Counted from the first letter of the stretch, positions 1-8,718 are shown. The stretch is DNA of 64,000 nt from Streptomyces davaonensis JCM 4913 (GCF_000349325.1 NC_020504.1:9094326-9158325), one strand, 5' to 3'. The notes: a model not told the origin generated them from the letters alone. Translations and numbers: made by a program.

Positions 1-141
1 CCAGAAGCGGTCGGCCTGCCCGCCCTCGTCGAACAGCCGGGCGCCCTGCGGGAAGCGCATCTCGCGGCCGACGCGGAGCAGCCGGTCGCGGTGCTCGCCG
101 GGCAGGGCGTGGTTCATGCGCAGGGCGATCGAGGGAGGCAT
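1..141 (-). CDS. Cyclic nucleotide-binding domain protein, N-terminal part (cut by window edge)
   Basis: Only the first 47 codons are inside the window; the frame runs off the left edge. The start ATG at 141-139 lies one base after the TGA of the upstream ferredoxin-type gene, so the two are translationally coupled. The visible residues (RLLRVGREMRFPQGARLFDEG) match the beginning of a Crp-type cyclic-nucleotide-binding beta barrel. Genes of this kind sit between the iron-sulfur beta subunit and the flavin subunit in actinobacterial group 3b-like NiFe hydrogenase operons, which fits the maturation genes just upstream. Whether it binds a nucleotide cannot be judged from this fragment. Confidence 0.75.
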   Translation of the reverse strand, partial: MPPSIALRMNHALPGEHRDRLLRVGREMRFPQGARLFDEGGQADRFW

Positions 142-142
142 C

Positions 143-1282
143 TCAGGTCTCCGTTCCAGGGTCGAGGGACGGGTCGGCTTCGGCCGCGAGCGCGGTGACT
201 TCCTCCGTGATGTCGATGCCGGCCGGGCACCATGCGATGCAGCGCCCGCAGCCGACGCATCCGGAGGTGTCGAATTGGTCGTGCCAGGTGGAGAGTTTGT
301 GGGTGAGCCACTGCCGGTAACGGCTGTGCCCCGAGGCGCGCACCGGGCCGCCGTGCAGATGGGAGAAGTCCAGGTCGAAGCAGGAGTCCCAGCGCTGCCA
401 TCGCTCGGTGTGGTCGCCGGTGAGGTCGGTGACCTCCTCCGTGGTGGTGCAGAAGCACGTCGGGCAGACCATCGTGCAGTTTCCGCAGGTCAGGCAGCGG
501 GCGGCGACATCGTCCCAGCGGTCGGCGGCCAGGCTCGCGCCGAGCAGCGCCCGTACGTCGACCGGGGGCAGGGCGCGTCCCATCCGGTTGCGTGCCGCGT
601 CCACGGCGGCACGTGCGGCGTCCTCGGTGTCCGGATCCGCGGCACCGTGGGGCACCTGCGCCAGGAGGGCGGCGCCCTCGTCGCTGCCGACGCGCACCAG
701 GAACCGGCCGGCCACCTCGGTGAGCGCCAGGTCGTAACCGGGGTCCGCTGCCGGGCCGCCGCCCGTCGAGACACAGAAGCAGGTCGCGCCGGGCTCGGTG
801 CACTCGGCGGCGATCAGGAAGGCCCCGCCCCGACGCCGCGTGTACCCGGTGTCCTCGTACCGCCCGCCGCTCAGCACCCGGTCCTGGATCGCGATGGCCC
901 GCAGATCACAGGGCCGGACCCCGAGGAAGGCGTACGACGGGGTCCTGGGCTCCTCCGGGGTGAAGTCGATGCCGCCCGACGGCGTGCGGTCGGCGCTCCA
1001 CAGCCGTTCCCGCGCGGGGTGCAGGAAGTTCTTCCAGGACTGCGGGCCTGCGCTGTGCGCGAAGGCGGCCCCGTCCTCGCGCCGGACCAGCCGATAGCGT
1101 CCGGCGTCCAGCTCGACGCCCCAGCCGAAGGGGAGTTCGTCCGCCGACGCCAGCTCGGCGAGCACGATCGCACCGTCCCGCACGGTCGGCCCGACGACGG
1201 TCCGCCCCTGCGCCACCAACGCCGTGACCAGGGCGTTCAGGCCATCGCGGTCGAGCACTGCCGAGCCTTGAGCGACGGTCAT
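143..1282 (-). CDS. Two [4Fe-4S] cluster ferredoxin-type subunit of a NiFe hydrogenase/sulfhydrogenase (beta subunit)
   Basis: A 379-residue cytoplasmic electron-transfer protein. Near the C terminus are two ferredoxin cysteine clusters, CLTCGNCTMVCPTCFC and CVGCGRCIAWCPAG, which should hold two [4Fe-4S] centres. The N-terminal two thirds match the beta subunit of soluble group 3b hydrogenases and the anaerobic sulfite reductase A family. It should pass electrons between the NAD(P)-linked flavin subunit and the small hydrogenase subunit, both presumably encoded to the left of the window. The ATG at 1282 has a strong GAGGAGG site. Stop and next start are one base apart (TGA-G-ATG with the downstream gene). 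Hydrogenase rather than sulfite reductase is favoured by hypC, hypF and the maturation protease next door. Confidence 0.85.
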   Translation of the reverse strand: MTVAQGSAVLDRDGLNALVTALVAQGRTVVGPTVRDGAIVLAELASADELPFGWGVELDAGRYRLVRREDGAAFAHSAGPQSWKNFLHPARERLWSADRTPSGGIDFTPEEPRTPSYAFLGVRPCDLRAIAIQDRVLSGGRYEDTGYTRRRGGAFLIAAECTEPGATCFCVSTGGGPAADPGYDLALTEVAGRFLVRVGSDEGAALLAQVPHGAADPDTEDAARAAVDAARNRMGRALPPVDVRALLGASLAADRWDDVAARCLTCGNCTMVCPTCFCTTTEEVTDLTGDHTERWQRWDSCFDLDFSHLHGGPVRASGHSRYRQWLTHKLSTWHDQFDTSGCVGCGRCIAWCPAGIDITEEVTALAAEADPSLDPGTET

Positions 1283-1356
1283 GACAGACCTCCTCGGGCG
1301 TGGGCGCCTCCACCCTCAGCTTCCGGCTCGGCGGCCCCAGGACGGCAGGGGCTGAC

Positions 1357-1384
1357 CGGCCCTCTTGACGGGCCGACCGGGTCA
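1357..1384. promoter_or_regulatory. Inverted repeat and OsdR/DevR-like half-palindrome before the ferredoxin-type operon
   Basis: The 114-bp gap between hypC and the ferredoxin-type gene contains CGGCCC-N7-GGGCCG (1357-1375). Overlapping it is GGGCCGACCGGGTCA (1370-1384), which agrees at 11 of 15 positions with the GGGCCGAACGGTCCC palindrome at 4996-5010. It lies 88 bp upstream of the 1282 start codon. It could be an operator or the stem of an intrinsic terminator after hypC; there is no clear T tract. Confidence 0.4.
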
Positions 1385-1396
1385 CCTCCCACAGGT

Positions 1397-1654
1397 CTAG
1401 GGCAGTGGTTCCCCCAGCTCGCCCTCGACCGCGTCGGCCATCGCCCGGAGCACCTCCAGCGTCCGGTGCGCCTCCACCTCGTCGACCTCGGTGATCGCGA
1501 ACCCCACATGCACGATGACGTACGACCCGACCCCCGCGTCCGGCGTGCAGTCGAGGCACACCTCGCGCCGGATGCCGCCGAAATCGACCGTGGCCATCCG
1601 CAGGCCCGCGTCGTCGTGGACCTCCAGGACCCGCCCCGGGATACCCAGGCACAT
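1397..1654 (-). CDS. hypC: HypC/HybG-family hydrogenase assembly chaperone
   Basis: An 85-residue protein starting MCLGIPGRVLEV. The Cys right after the initiator Met is the conserved residue by which HypC binds HypD and the iron carrying CN and CO, and the immature large subunit. Length and the internal VDFGGIRREVCLD segment are typical. It is transcribed after hypF with a 6-bp gap (hypF stop at 1661), so it belongs to the protease-hypF-hypC operon. HypA, HypB, HypD and HypE are not in the window and are probably further left or elsewhere. Confidence 0.95.
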   Translation of the reverse strand: MCLGIPGRVLEVHDDAGLRMATVDFGGIRREVCLDCTPDAGVGSYVIVHVGFAITEVDEVEAHRTLEVLRAMADAVEGELGEPLP

Positions 1655-1660
1655 CCGCGC

Positions 1661-3949
1661 TCACCTCTCCCCGGCCAGCCGGGCCGCGGCGACCGCGGCC
1701 TGGCCGTAGCTGATACCGCCGTCCCCGACCGGGACCTGGCCGCCCACCAGCACCCGCAGGCCATGGGCGCGCAGCCGGCGCCGCACCTCGGTCAGCAGCC
1801 GCCGGTTGACGAAGCAGCCGCCGCCCAGGCACACCGTGCGCGGCGCGCCCTCGGCCACGGCCCGCGCGACCAGCTCCGCCGTGGCGATCGCCAGCGTCAG
1901 ATGGAAGGCCGCGGCCAGCCGTCCCACCGGCTCCCCGGCCAGCCGTCGCGCCAGCAGATCGGCCAGCGTGGGCGCGGAGTCGTACACCCACAGCCCCCGA
2001 GTTCGCACGATGCGATGAGCCAGCGGTACGGCGTGCGTGTCGCCCGCCGCCGCCTCCACCCGGACGGCCGCCTCACCTTCGTAGCTCACCCGGTCGGCGA
2101 GGCCGAGCAGCGCGGCCACCGTGTCGAAGAGGCGTCCGGCGCTGGAGGCGCGCGGGCAGTTGACGTTGTGGGCGACCATGGCGCGCACGGCGTCGACCTC
2201 GCTGCGGTCGAGCCGGTCGACGAAGGGCTGGACGAGCCACGGGTAGGGGCGCGGGGAGCCCAGCGGCTCGCCGCCCAGCAGGTGGCCGAGGGCGGTGCGG
2301 GAGGGATGGCGTACCGCCGCGTCGCCGCCTGGCAGGGGCGCGGTCGCGAACCTGCCCACGCGGCGGTAGCCGGTCAGATCGGCGACGAGGATCTCGCCGC
2401 CCCACAGAGTGCCGTCGTCACCGAGCCCCAGACCGTCGTAGGCGACGCCCACGAACGCGCCCCGCACCCCGTGCTCGGCCGCGCAGGCGGCCACGTGCGC
2501 GTGGTGGTGCTGCACGGGCATCAGACGCACCGACTGCTCCTTCGCCCACTGTGTGGACAGATAGCCGGGATGCAGATCGTGGGCCAGGGCCACCGGTTCG
2601 ATCCCGCTGAGCCGCTTCAGGTGCGCGTACGAGGTCAGGAACGCGTCGTGGGCCGACTGGTCGGACAGGTCACCGGTGTGCGGTCCGATCAGGGCCCGCC
2701 CGTGGGCGGCCAGCGTGAAGGTGTGCTTGAGCTGCGTCCCGGCCCCGGCGACCGGCTCATCGACGGCGAGCGGCAGCGGTGCCGGTGCCAGACCCCGGGC
2801 CCGGCGGACCGTGATCCGGGTGCGGCCGGCGAACTGCACCACGGAGTCGTCGTAGCGGTTGCGGATGGGCCGGTCGTGGGTCAGGAAGCCGTCCGCGATG
2901 CCGCCCAGCGAGCGCCGGGCCTCGGTGTCGTCGACGGCGATGGGCTCGTCGCTGAGGTTGCCGCTGGTCACCACGAGCGGCCGGGCCAAGCGGTCGAGGA
3001 GCAGCTGGTGCAGTCCCGTGGTGGGCAGGAAGAGGCCGACCCGGGACAGCCCCGGATGCACCTCGGGCGCGAGCGCGGACGTCGCGTGCCGACGGTGGCG
3101 GGTGAGCAGGACCACCGGACGCTCGGGGGCGAGCAGGGCCTGGCGCTCGGCGGTGCCGATGACGGCCAGCCGGGTGGCCGCCGCGAGGTCGGGCACCATC
3201 ACGGCGAAGGGCTTCGCCGGGCGCCGCTTGCGGCGGCGCAGCTCCGCCACGGCCCGTGGATCACCCGCGTCGCACACCAACTGGTAGCCGCCCAGCCCTT
3301 TCAGCGCGACGATGCCGCCCTCGGCGACCGCCTGAACCGCCGCCCGCAGCGCCTCCTCGCCGCGCAGGTCCGCCCAGGCGAGCCGGGGCCCGCAGGTCGG
3401 GCAGGCGACGGGCTCGGCGTGGAAGCGGCGGTCGGCGGGGTCGGCGTACTCGGCCGCGCACCGCGGGCAGAGCGGGAAGCGGCGCATGGTGGTGCGGCCG
3501 CGGTCGTAGGGGAGGTCCTCGATGATCGTGGCGCGCGGTCCGCAGTCGGTGCAGTTGATGAACGGGTAGCGGTAGCGGCGGTCACGAGGGTCGCGCAGTT
3601 CGCGCAGACATGCCTCGCACAGGGCGGCGTCGGGCGGGATCTCGCGCGTGGCCCGGTCCGCGGCGCCGGGGGCGCTGGGGCGGACCTCGAAGCCGCTGTC
3701 GTACGCCGGATGCGCCGAACCCGCGGTGAGGTGGACGTCCCGCACCCGGGCCAGGGGCGGTGCGTCGGCACGCAGCCGGGCGGCGAACTCCTCGATCCTG
3801 GCGGGCGGTCCGGCGACCTCGCCCTCGACATGGCCGTTGACATTGGCCACCCAGCCGTCCAGGCCGAGCGCACGCGCGGTGCGGTGGACGAAGGGCCGGA
3901 AGCCGACGCCCTGCACGATGCCGTCGACCCGGAAGTAGCGCGTGCTCAT
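1661..3949 (-). CDS. hypF: Carbamoyltransferase HypF
   Basis: 762 residues, normal for the family. HypF uses carbamoyl phosphate and ATP to load a carbamoyl group onto HypE, the source of the cyanide ligands of the NiFe centre. Domains in order: acylphosphatase-like (about 1-90, with VQGVGFRPFVHR), two zinc-finger-like stretches (CEACLRELRD, INCTDCGPR, LCPRCAAEY, ACPTCGPR; about 105-190), YrdC-like (about 200-390, KRRPAKPFAVM), and a Kae1-like C-terminal domain with VQHHHAHVAA and YDGLGLGDDGTLWGGE. The ATG at 3949 overlaps the stop of the protease gene in an ATGA. A much longer upstream reading of this frame has no domain support. Confidence 0.97.
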   Translation of the reverse strand: MSTRYFRVDGIVQGVGFRPFVHRTARALGLDGWVANVNGHVEGEVAGPPARIEEFAARLRADAPPLARVRDVHLTAGSAHPAYDSGFEVRPSAPGAADRATREIPPDAALCEACLRELRDPRDRRYRYPFINCTDCGPRATIIEDLPYDRGRTTMRRFPLCPRCAAEYADPADRRFHAEPVACPTCGPRLAWADLRGEEALRAAVQAVAEGGIVALKGLGGYQLVCDAGDPRAVAELRRRKRRPAKPFAVMVPDLAAATRLAVIGTAERQALLAPERPVVLLTRHRRHATSALAPEVHPGLSRVGLFLPTTGLHQLLLDRLARPLVVTSGNLSDEPIAVDDTEARRSLGGIADGFLTHDRPIRNRYDDSVVQFAGRTRITVRRARGLAPAPLPLAVDEPVAGAGTQLKHTFTLAAHGRALIGPHTGDLSDQSAHDAFLTSYAHLKRLSGIEPVALAHDLHPGYLSTQWAKEQSVRLMPVQHHHAHVAACAAEHGVRGAFVGVAYDGLGLGDDGTLWGGEILVADLTGYRRVGRFATAPLPGGDAAVRHPSRTALGHLLGGEPLGSPRPYPWLVQPFVDRLDRSEVDAVRAMVAHNVNCPRASSAGRLFDTVAALLGLADRVSYEGEAAVRVEAAAGDTHAVPLAHRIVRTRGLWVYDSAPTLADLLARRLAGEPVGRLAAAFHLTLAIATAELVARAVAEGAPRTVCLGGGCFVNRRLLTEVRRRLRAHGLRVLVGGQVPVGDGGISYGQAAVAAARLAGER

Positions 3950-4422
3950 GACCGCTCCCCGGTGGCGATCTCGTGCGCGACGGCCCCCACCAGCTCGGGC
4001 ACGGCCGCGGCGACGGCGGGCGTCAGGCCGGTGCCGAACTCGCTGTCGGCGCCTTCTACGGCGTAGACGACCAGCCGTTCGGGCAGCAGGCCGAGGACCC
4101 GGGCGAGCTCGACCGCCTCGCCGAGTCCAAGACCGTGGGAACTGGTCGCCGAGGGCCGTGGCAGTTGTCCGGCGTCGAGGGCCAGGCGATGCACCCGGCC
4201 AGGCGTCCCGGGGTGCGCGTGGGCCGCGTCCACGACCACGGCCAGCCGGGCGCCCTCCCACAGGCCGATCAGCCGGCCGGGGTCGCCGTCGCAGGTGGCC
4301 AGTACGGTGTCCGGCGCGAGCGGCCGCTCCCGCAGCCGGGCGATCACCGCCCAGCCCACACCGTCGTCGCGCCGGTAGTCGTTCCCGACGCCGATCACGG
4401 CGATCCGCGCACCTCCGCTCAT
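3946..4422 (-). CDS. Hydrogenase maturation endopeptidase (HycI/HoxW-type, peptidase M52)
   Basis: 158 residues beginning MSGGARIAVIGVGNDYRRDDGVGW. The GVGNxxRxDDGVG signature is that of nickel-dependent proteases which clip the C terminus of the hydrogenase large subunit after the metal centre is inserted. The VVVDAAHAHPGTPG stretch carries the second acidic metal ligand region, and SSHGLGLGEAVELA matches the family's conserved His region. It is the first gene of a protease-hypF-hypC operon, overlapping hypF by 4 bp. Two GGGCCG palindromes lie 37-75 bp upstream, suggesting induction together with the stress proteins. Confidence 0.88.
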   Translation of the reverse strand: MSGGARIAVIGVGNDYRRDDGVGWAVIARLRERPLAPDTVLATCDGDPGRLIGLWEGARLAVVVDAAHAHPGTPGRVHRLALDAGQLPRPSATSSHGLGLGEAVELARVLGLLPERLVVYAVEGADSEFGTGLTPAVAAAVPELVGAVAHEIATGERS

Positions 4423-4458
4423 ACCCTCCACCCTGACCCGGGGCCGCCCGGTCCCACA

Positions 4459-4473
4459 GGGCCGAACGGACCC
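4459..4473. promoter_or_regulatory. OsdR/DevR-like palindrome (GGGCCGAACGGACCC)
   Basis: A 15-bp imperfect palindrome 37 bp upstream of the maturation protease start. It differs by one base from the site at 4996-5010 between the divergent stress-protein genes. Binding by a DevR/OsdR-type response regulator is inferred from gene content and motif sharing. Confidence 0.45.
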
Positions 4474-4479
4474 GCTCCC

Positions 4480-4496
4480 AGGGCCGGTACGGCCCT
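4480..4496. promoter_or_regulatory. Perfect palindrome AGGGCCG-GTA-CGGCCCT
   Basis: A 7-bp arm perfect inverted repeat ending next to the stop codon of the universal stress protein gene (4497-4499) and 58 bp upstream of the maturation protease start. It may be a second operator copy for the hyp operon, or a terminator stem for the stress-protein gene. The resemblance to the neighbouring GGGCCG boxes favours a regulatory role. Confidence 0.4.
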
Positions 4497-4919
4497 TTAC
4501 GACGGCACCACCACGACCGGGCAGTGCGCCTGCCGCACCAGCGCGAGCAGGGTGTCCTCGGAGCTCCGGCCGAGCACCACCAGTGCCGCGTGCGCGGACG
4601 CGTGGGCGAGTGCGTCGGCCGTGGGGAGCAGGACGACGTCCGCCAGCACCTCGACGCCGGGGTACTTCTCCCGCCAGGGCCGCAGCGCGTCCGACAGAAG
4701 CTGGACCTCGTGGTCCTCCCAGGTCGCGCGGGTCTCCTCCGGCACCGGCCAGGGCAGACAGCCGCTGCTCTCCGGAAGCCGCCAGGTGTGCACGGCGTGC
4801 AGGAGGGCGCCGTTCTGCCGGGCCGCGGAGAAGGCGAATTCGAGCGCCTCGCCCGCGGGATCGCGCGCGTCGACTCCGACGACGACCCGGTCGGCACCGG
4901 TGATGATCTCTCGCTCCAT
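4497..4919 (-). CDS. Universal stress protein, single UspA domain
   Basis: 140 residues, one UspA fold. It starts MEREIITGADRVVVGVDARD and ends CPVVVVPS, as UspA domains do. The ATP-binding GxxG-N9-G(S/T) motif is degenerate (LGRSSEDTLLALVRQ), so nucleotide binding is doubtful. The sequence is closest in style to the second half of two-domain actinobacterial Usps. It is divergently transcribed from the two-domain Usp at 5099, with a GGGCCGAACGGTCCC palindrome midway. An upstream in-frame ATG at 5084 would add a hydrophobic leader and run across the palindrome, so I prefer 4919. Confidence 0.85.
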   Translation of the reverse strand: MEREIITGADRVVVGVDARDPAGEALEFAFSAARQNGALLHAVHTWRLPESSGCLPWPVPEETRATWEDHEVQLLSDALRPWREKYPGVEVLADVVLLPTADALAHASAHAALVVLGRSSEDTLLALVRQAHCPVVVVPS

Positions 4920-4995
4920 GGTCTGCCGCCTTCCGGCCGGGGAACCCGGGGGTTCCAGCACGCCAAGACTCGTCGCGCGGCCCGCCCCGGGGCAG

Positions 4996-5010
4996 GGGCC
5001 GAACGGTCCC
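4996..5010. promoter_or_regulatory. OsdR/DevR-like palindrome (GGGCCGAACGGTCCC) between divergent stress-protein genes
   Basis: A near-perfect palindrome placed 76 bp from the start of the minus-strand Usp and 88 bp from the start of the plus-strand Usp. It matches the 4459-4473 site at 14 of 15 bases. A shared hypoxia or dormancy regulator is the natural reading, but no such regulator is encoded in the window. Confidence 0.5.
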
Positions 5011-5098
5011 GGGCCTGTGCCCTGCGGCCCATGCGGGGCGGCGAGGGCCGGGGCGAAGCTGGAGACGAGGAGCAGCCCGACCACAGGAGGTGCGTGCC

Positions 5099-6001
5099 AT
5101 GCTGGTGCCCGTCGTCGCCGGAGTCGACGGTTCCGCCGAGAGTCTTTCCGCCGCCGAGTGGGCCGCCCGTGAGGCGGTACGCCGGGGGCGTCCCCTGCGT
5201 CTTGTGCACGCCCGGAGTTGGCATCCCGGCCAGGAGGACGGCCATCTGGCCACCGCCGCCCAGCGTCACCTCGCCCGGCGCACCCTGCGCCAGGCCGAGG
5301 AACGCATCAGCCGCACCACCCCCGCCGTCACCCTCCACGACGAACAGGTCGACGGCCCCGCGACCGCGGCCCTGCTGAGCGCCGCCAACCAGGCCGACCT
5401 GCTCGTCCTCGGCTCCCGGGGCCTGAGCGGCTTCACGGGTTTCCTGCTCGGCTCGGTGGCCCTCGGCGTGGTGGGCCGCGCCACCCGGCCCGTCGTCCTG
5501 GTCCGGGCGGGCGAGGAGCCCGCGGACGAGCACCTGCCGGCGCCGGACGGCAGCGGCTCCGTCCGCACCGGCTACCGCGACGTCGTCCTGGGACTCGACC
5601 TCGGCGACCCCTGCGACGACGTGCTCGCCTTCGGCTTCGAGGCGGCCCAACTGCGCGGCGCCCGCCTGCACGTCGTCCACGCCTGGCAGCCCGCCTCCCC
5701 GCTCGGCCTCGGCCCCGGCGAGATCGGCCTGGCCGAAGGTCCCGGGCAGGCCGAGGAGTGGCTGGGGTTCATGACGGCCGTGCTCCAGGTGTGGCGCGAG
5801 AAGTTCCCGGAGGTCGAGGTCGTCGAGACCGTCACCGCCGGGCGCGCACGGTCCGCGCTGGTGCGGGCCGCGTCCGGAGCGAGCCTGCTCGTCGTGGGCC
5901 GCCGCGTCACGGAACGCCCGGTGGGACCGCGCACGGGTCCCGTCACCCACGCCGCCATCCAACACGTCGGCTGCCCCGTGGCCGTCGTACCCCACCTCTG
6001 A
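5099..6001 (+). CDS. Universal stress protein, two tandem UspA domains
   Basis: 300 residues. Domain 1 (about 1-145) begins VVAGVDGSAESLSAAEWA and ends with the complete ATP-binding motif VLGSRGLSGFTGFLLGS. Domain 2 (about 155-300) begins DVVLGLDLGDPCDDV and ends CPVAVVPHL, with a weaker nucleotide motif. I chose the ATG at 5099 because AGGAGG lies 8 bp upstream (5085-5090); a GTG at 5090 would overlap that site. Pyruvate phosphate dikinase follows 14 bp later, probably in the same transcript. Two-domain Usps of this type are hypoxia-induced in actinobacteria. Confidence 0.92.
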   Translation: MLVPVVAGVDGSAESLSAAEWAAREAVRRGRPLRLVHARSWHPGQEDGHLATAAQRHLARRTLRQAEERISRTTPAVTLHDEQVDGPATAALLSAANQADLLVLGSRGLSGFTGFLLGSVALGVVGRATRPVVLVRAGEEPADEHLPAPDGSGSVRTGYRDVVLGLDLGDPCDDVLAFGFEAAQLRGARLHVVHAWQPASPLGLGPGEIGLAEGPGQAEEWLGFMTAVLQVWREKFPEVEVVETVTAGRARSALVRAASGASLLVVGRRVTERPVGPRTGPVTHAAIQHVGCPVAVVPHL

Positions 6002-6015
6002 AAGGCCGACCGACG

Positions 6016-8718
6016 ATGACCGCGCCGATCAAGTTCGTGTACGAATTCGCCGAAGGCAGCCGGGACATGGCCGGTCTGCTCGGGGGCAAGGGAGCCGGTC
6101 TCGCCGAGATGACGAGGATCGGCCTGCCGGTCCCGCCCGGCTTCACGGTCACCACCGAGGCGTGCAAGGTCTATCTGGCCACCGGTGAGGAGCCCGCCGA
6201 ACTCGGCGTCGAGGCCGCCCGCGCCCTGGCCGGCCTGGAACGCGCCATGGGCCGCGAACTCGGCGCCGTCGAGGACCCGTTGCTGGTCTCCGTGCGCTCC
6301 GGCGCCCGCTTCTCCATGCCCGGCATGATGGAGACCATCCTCGACATCGGCCTCAACGACCGGTCCGTCACCGGCCTCGCCAAGGCCTCCGGACAGGAGC
6401 GGTTCGCCTGGGACTCCTACCGCAGGCTCATCCAGATGTTCGGTCACACGGTGATGGGCGTGGACGGCGACCTGTTCGAGCACGCCATCGCCGAGCACAA
6501 GCGGCAGCGCGCGGTCGCCGCCGACCACGAGCTGGACACCGGTGAACTCATCAAGATCACCGACGAGTTCAAGGCCATCATCCGCAAGGAGACCGGCGAG
6601 GACTTCCCGCAGGACCCCGCCGACCAGCTCGCCCGCGCCATCCGCGCCGTCTTCGACTCCTGGAACGGCGAACGCGCCCGCGTCTACCGCCGCCGCGAAC
6701 ACATCCCCGAGGACCTCGGCACCGCCGTCAACGTCCAGGCCATGGTCTTCGGCAACCTCGGCCACGACTCCGGCACCGGAGTCGCCTTCACCCGCGACCC
6801 CGCCACCGGCGAACGCGGCGTCTACGGCGACTACCTGCCCGACGCCCAGGGCGAGGACGTCGTCTCCGGAGTCCGCGACGCGCTGCCGCTGACCGAGCTG
6901 AAGGCGATCGACCCGCGCGCGTACGTCCAACTCGGCGATCACCTGCGCACGTTGGAGAACCACTACCGCGACCTGTGCGACGTCGAGTTCACCGTGGAGC
7001 GCGGCCGGCTGTGGATCCTCCAGACCCGCGTCGGCAAGCGCACCGCCGAAGCCGCCTTTCGCATCGCCCACGATCTCGGCGAGGAAGGCACGATCAGCGC
7101 CGACGAGGCCCTGATCCGCGTCGACGGCGCCGAACTGACCCGGCTGATGTTCCCGCGCTTCGGCACCACCGACGACAACGTGCCGTTGGCCCACGGCGTG
7201 CCCGCCTCACCCGGCGCGGCCGTCGGCGTCGCGGTGTTCGACTCCGCGGAGGCGGTACGGCGGGCCGCCGCCGGTGAGCACACCGTCCTGGTCCGCCGCG
7301 AGACCACCCCCGACGACCTGCCCGGCATGATCGCCGCCGAGGCCGTGCTCACCAGCCGCGGTGGCAAGACCAGCCACGCCGCCGTGGTCGCCCGCGGCAT
7401 GGGCAAGGTGTGCGTGTGCGGCGCCGAGGCGCTCGCCGTCGACCCGGCCGCCCGCCGCTTCACCACCCCGGACGGGACCGTCGTCAACGAGGGCGACACC
7501 GTCTCCGTCGACGGCACCGCGGGCACCGTCCACCTCGGTGAACTCCCGCTCACCGCCTCCGACGTGGGCCGCGCGCTCGAGTCGGGCACGTCCACCGGCC
7601 CGCTCACCGACGCGGTCCTCGGCGCCCTCACCCACGCCGACTCCGTACGCCGTCTTGAGGTGCGCGCCAACGCCGACACCCCCGAGGACGCCGCACGCGC
7701 GCGTGCGCTCGGCGCCCAGGGCATCGGCCTGTGCCGTACCGAGCACATGTTCCTCGGGGAGCGCCGGGCGCTGGTGGAGGCGATGATCCTGGCCCGCGAC
7801 GACACCGCGCGCGAGGAGGCGCTGGCCGCGCTGCTGCCGCTCCAGCGGGCGGACTTCACCCGGATCCTGGCGGCGATGGACGGGCTACCGGTGACGATCC
7901 GGCTGCTCGACCCGCCCCTGCACGAGTTCCTGCCCGACCGCACCGACCTCGCCGTCCGCCTCGCCTCCACCGCCCACCCCGACCCGCACGACCGGGAACT
8001 GCTCGCGGCCGTCGAGCGGATGGACGAGCAGAACCCGATGCTCGGCCTGCGCGGCGTCCGTCTCGGCCTGGCCGTGCCCGGCCTGACCGCCATGCAGGTG
8101 CGGGCCGTCGCCGAAGCGGTGACCGAACGGCTGCGGGCCGGCGCAGATCCGCGCGCGGAGATCATGATCCCGCTCGTCGGCACGGTCGAGGAACTCCGCC
8201 TGGCTCGCGCCGAGGCGGAGGAGGTCCTCGCCCGGGTCGCCGCCGAGACAGGCACGAGCTTCGACTGCCCGATCGGCACGATGATCGAGCTGCCGCGCGC
8301 CGCGCTCACCGCCGGACGCATCGCCGAGGCCGCCGACTTCTTCTCCTTCGGCACCAACGACCTCACCCAGACCACGTGGGGCCTGTCCCGCGACGACGCC
8401 GAGGCATCGTTCTTCCCGCTCTACCTGGAGAAGGGAGTCTTCGGAGTGTCGCCGTTCGAGACGATCGACCAGGAGGGCGTGGGACGGCTGGTGGAGCTGG
8501 GTGTCGAGGCCGGACGTGCCGTCAACCCCCGTCTGGAGACCGGGGTCTGCGGCGAGCACGGCGGCGATCCGGAGTCGATCCACTTCTTCCACGGGGTCGG
8601 CCTTGACTACGTCTCCTGCTCCCCGTTCCGGATCCCGGCGGCCCGTCTGGAGGCGGGCCGGGCGGCGCTCACCGAACCGGGTTTGGCACCCGGAGCCGCG
8701 GCTACCCGCTCCCTGTGA
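6016..8718 (+). CDS. ppdK: Pyruvate, phosphate dikinase
   Basis: 900 residues, the expected length. It interconverts pyruvate + ATP + phosphate with phosphoenolpyruvate + AMP + pyrophosphate and can save energy by using pyrophosphate in slow or oxygen-limited metabolism. Features: N-terminal ATP-grasp region (VYEFAEGSRDMAGLLGGKGAGLAEM), the PPDK-typical GARFSMPGMMETILDIGLN, the central phosphohistidine motif GGKTSHAAVVARGMGKVCV, and a C-terminal TIM barrel with RTEHMF, GTMIELPRAA, FSFGTNDLTQ and a TGVCGEHGGDP ending containing the catalytic Cys region. The stop codon overlaps the next start in a GTGA. Confidence 0.97.
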   Translation: MTAPIKFVYEFAEGSRDMAGLLGGKGAGLAEMTRIGLPVPPGFTVTTEACKVYLATGEEPAELGVEAARALAGLERAMGRELGAVEDPLLVSVRSGARFSMPGMMETILDIGLNDRSVTGLAKASGQERFAWDSYRRLIQMFGHTVMGVDGDLFEHAIAEHKRQRAVAADHELDTGELIKITDEFKAIIRKETGEDFPQDPADQLARAIRAVFDSWNGERARVYRRREHIPEDLGTAVNVQAMVFGNLGHDSGTGVAFTRDPATGERGVYGDYLPDAQGEDVVSGVRDALPLTELKAIDPRAYVQLGDHLRTLENHYRDLCDVEFTVERGRLWILQTRVGKRTAEAAFRIAHDLGEEGTISADEALIRVDGAELTRLMFPRFGTTDDNVPLAHGVPASPGAAVGVAVFDSAEAVRRAAAGEHTVLVRRETTPDDLPGMIAAEAVLTSRGGKTSHAAVVARGMGKVCVCGAEALAVDPAARRFTTPDGTVVNEGDTVSVDGTAGTVHLGELPLTASDVGRALESGTSTGPLTDAVLGALTHADSVRRLEVRANADTPEDAARARALGAQGIGLCRTEHMFLGERRALVEAMILARDDTAREEALAALLPLQRADFTRILAAMDGLPVTIRLLDPPLHEFLPDRTDLAVRLASTAHPDPHDRELLAAVERMDEQNPMLGLRGVRLGLAVPGLTAMQVRAVAEAVTERLRAGADPRAEIMIPLVGTVEELRLARAEAEEVLARVAAETGTSFDCPIGTMIELPRAALTAGRIAEAADFFSFGTNDLTQTTWGLSRDDAEASFFPLYLEKGVFGVSPFETIDQEGVGRLVELGVEAGRAVNPRLETGVCGEHGGDPESIHFFHGVGLDYVSCSPFRIPAARLEAGRAALTEPGLAPGAAATRSL

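Noticed and set aside
116-4066. Very long plus-strand frame (about 1300 codons) opposite the hydrogenase genes
   Set aside because: Antisense shadow typical of high-GC DNA; low-complexity Arg/Gly/Pro composition and no domains, whereas the opposite strand encodes HypC, HypF and ferredoxin motifs.
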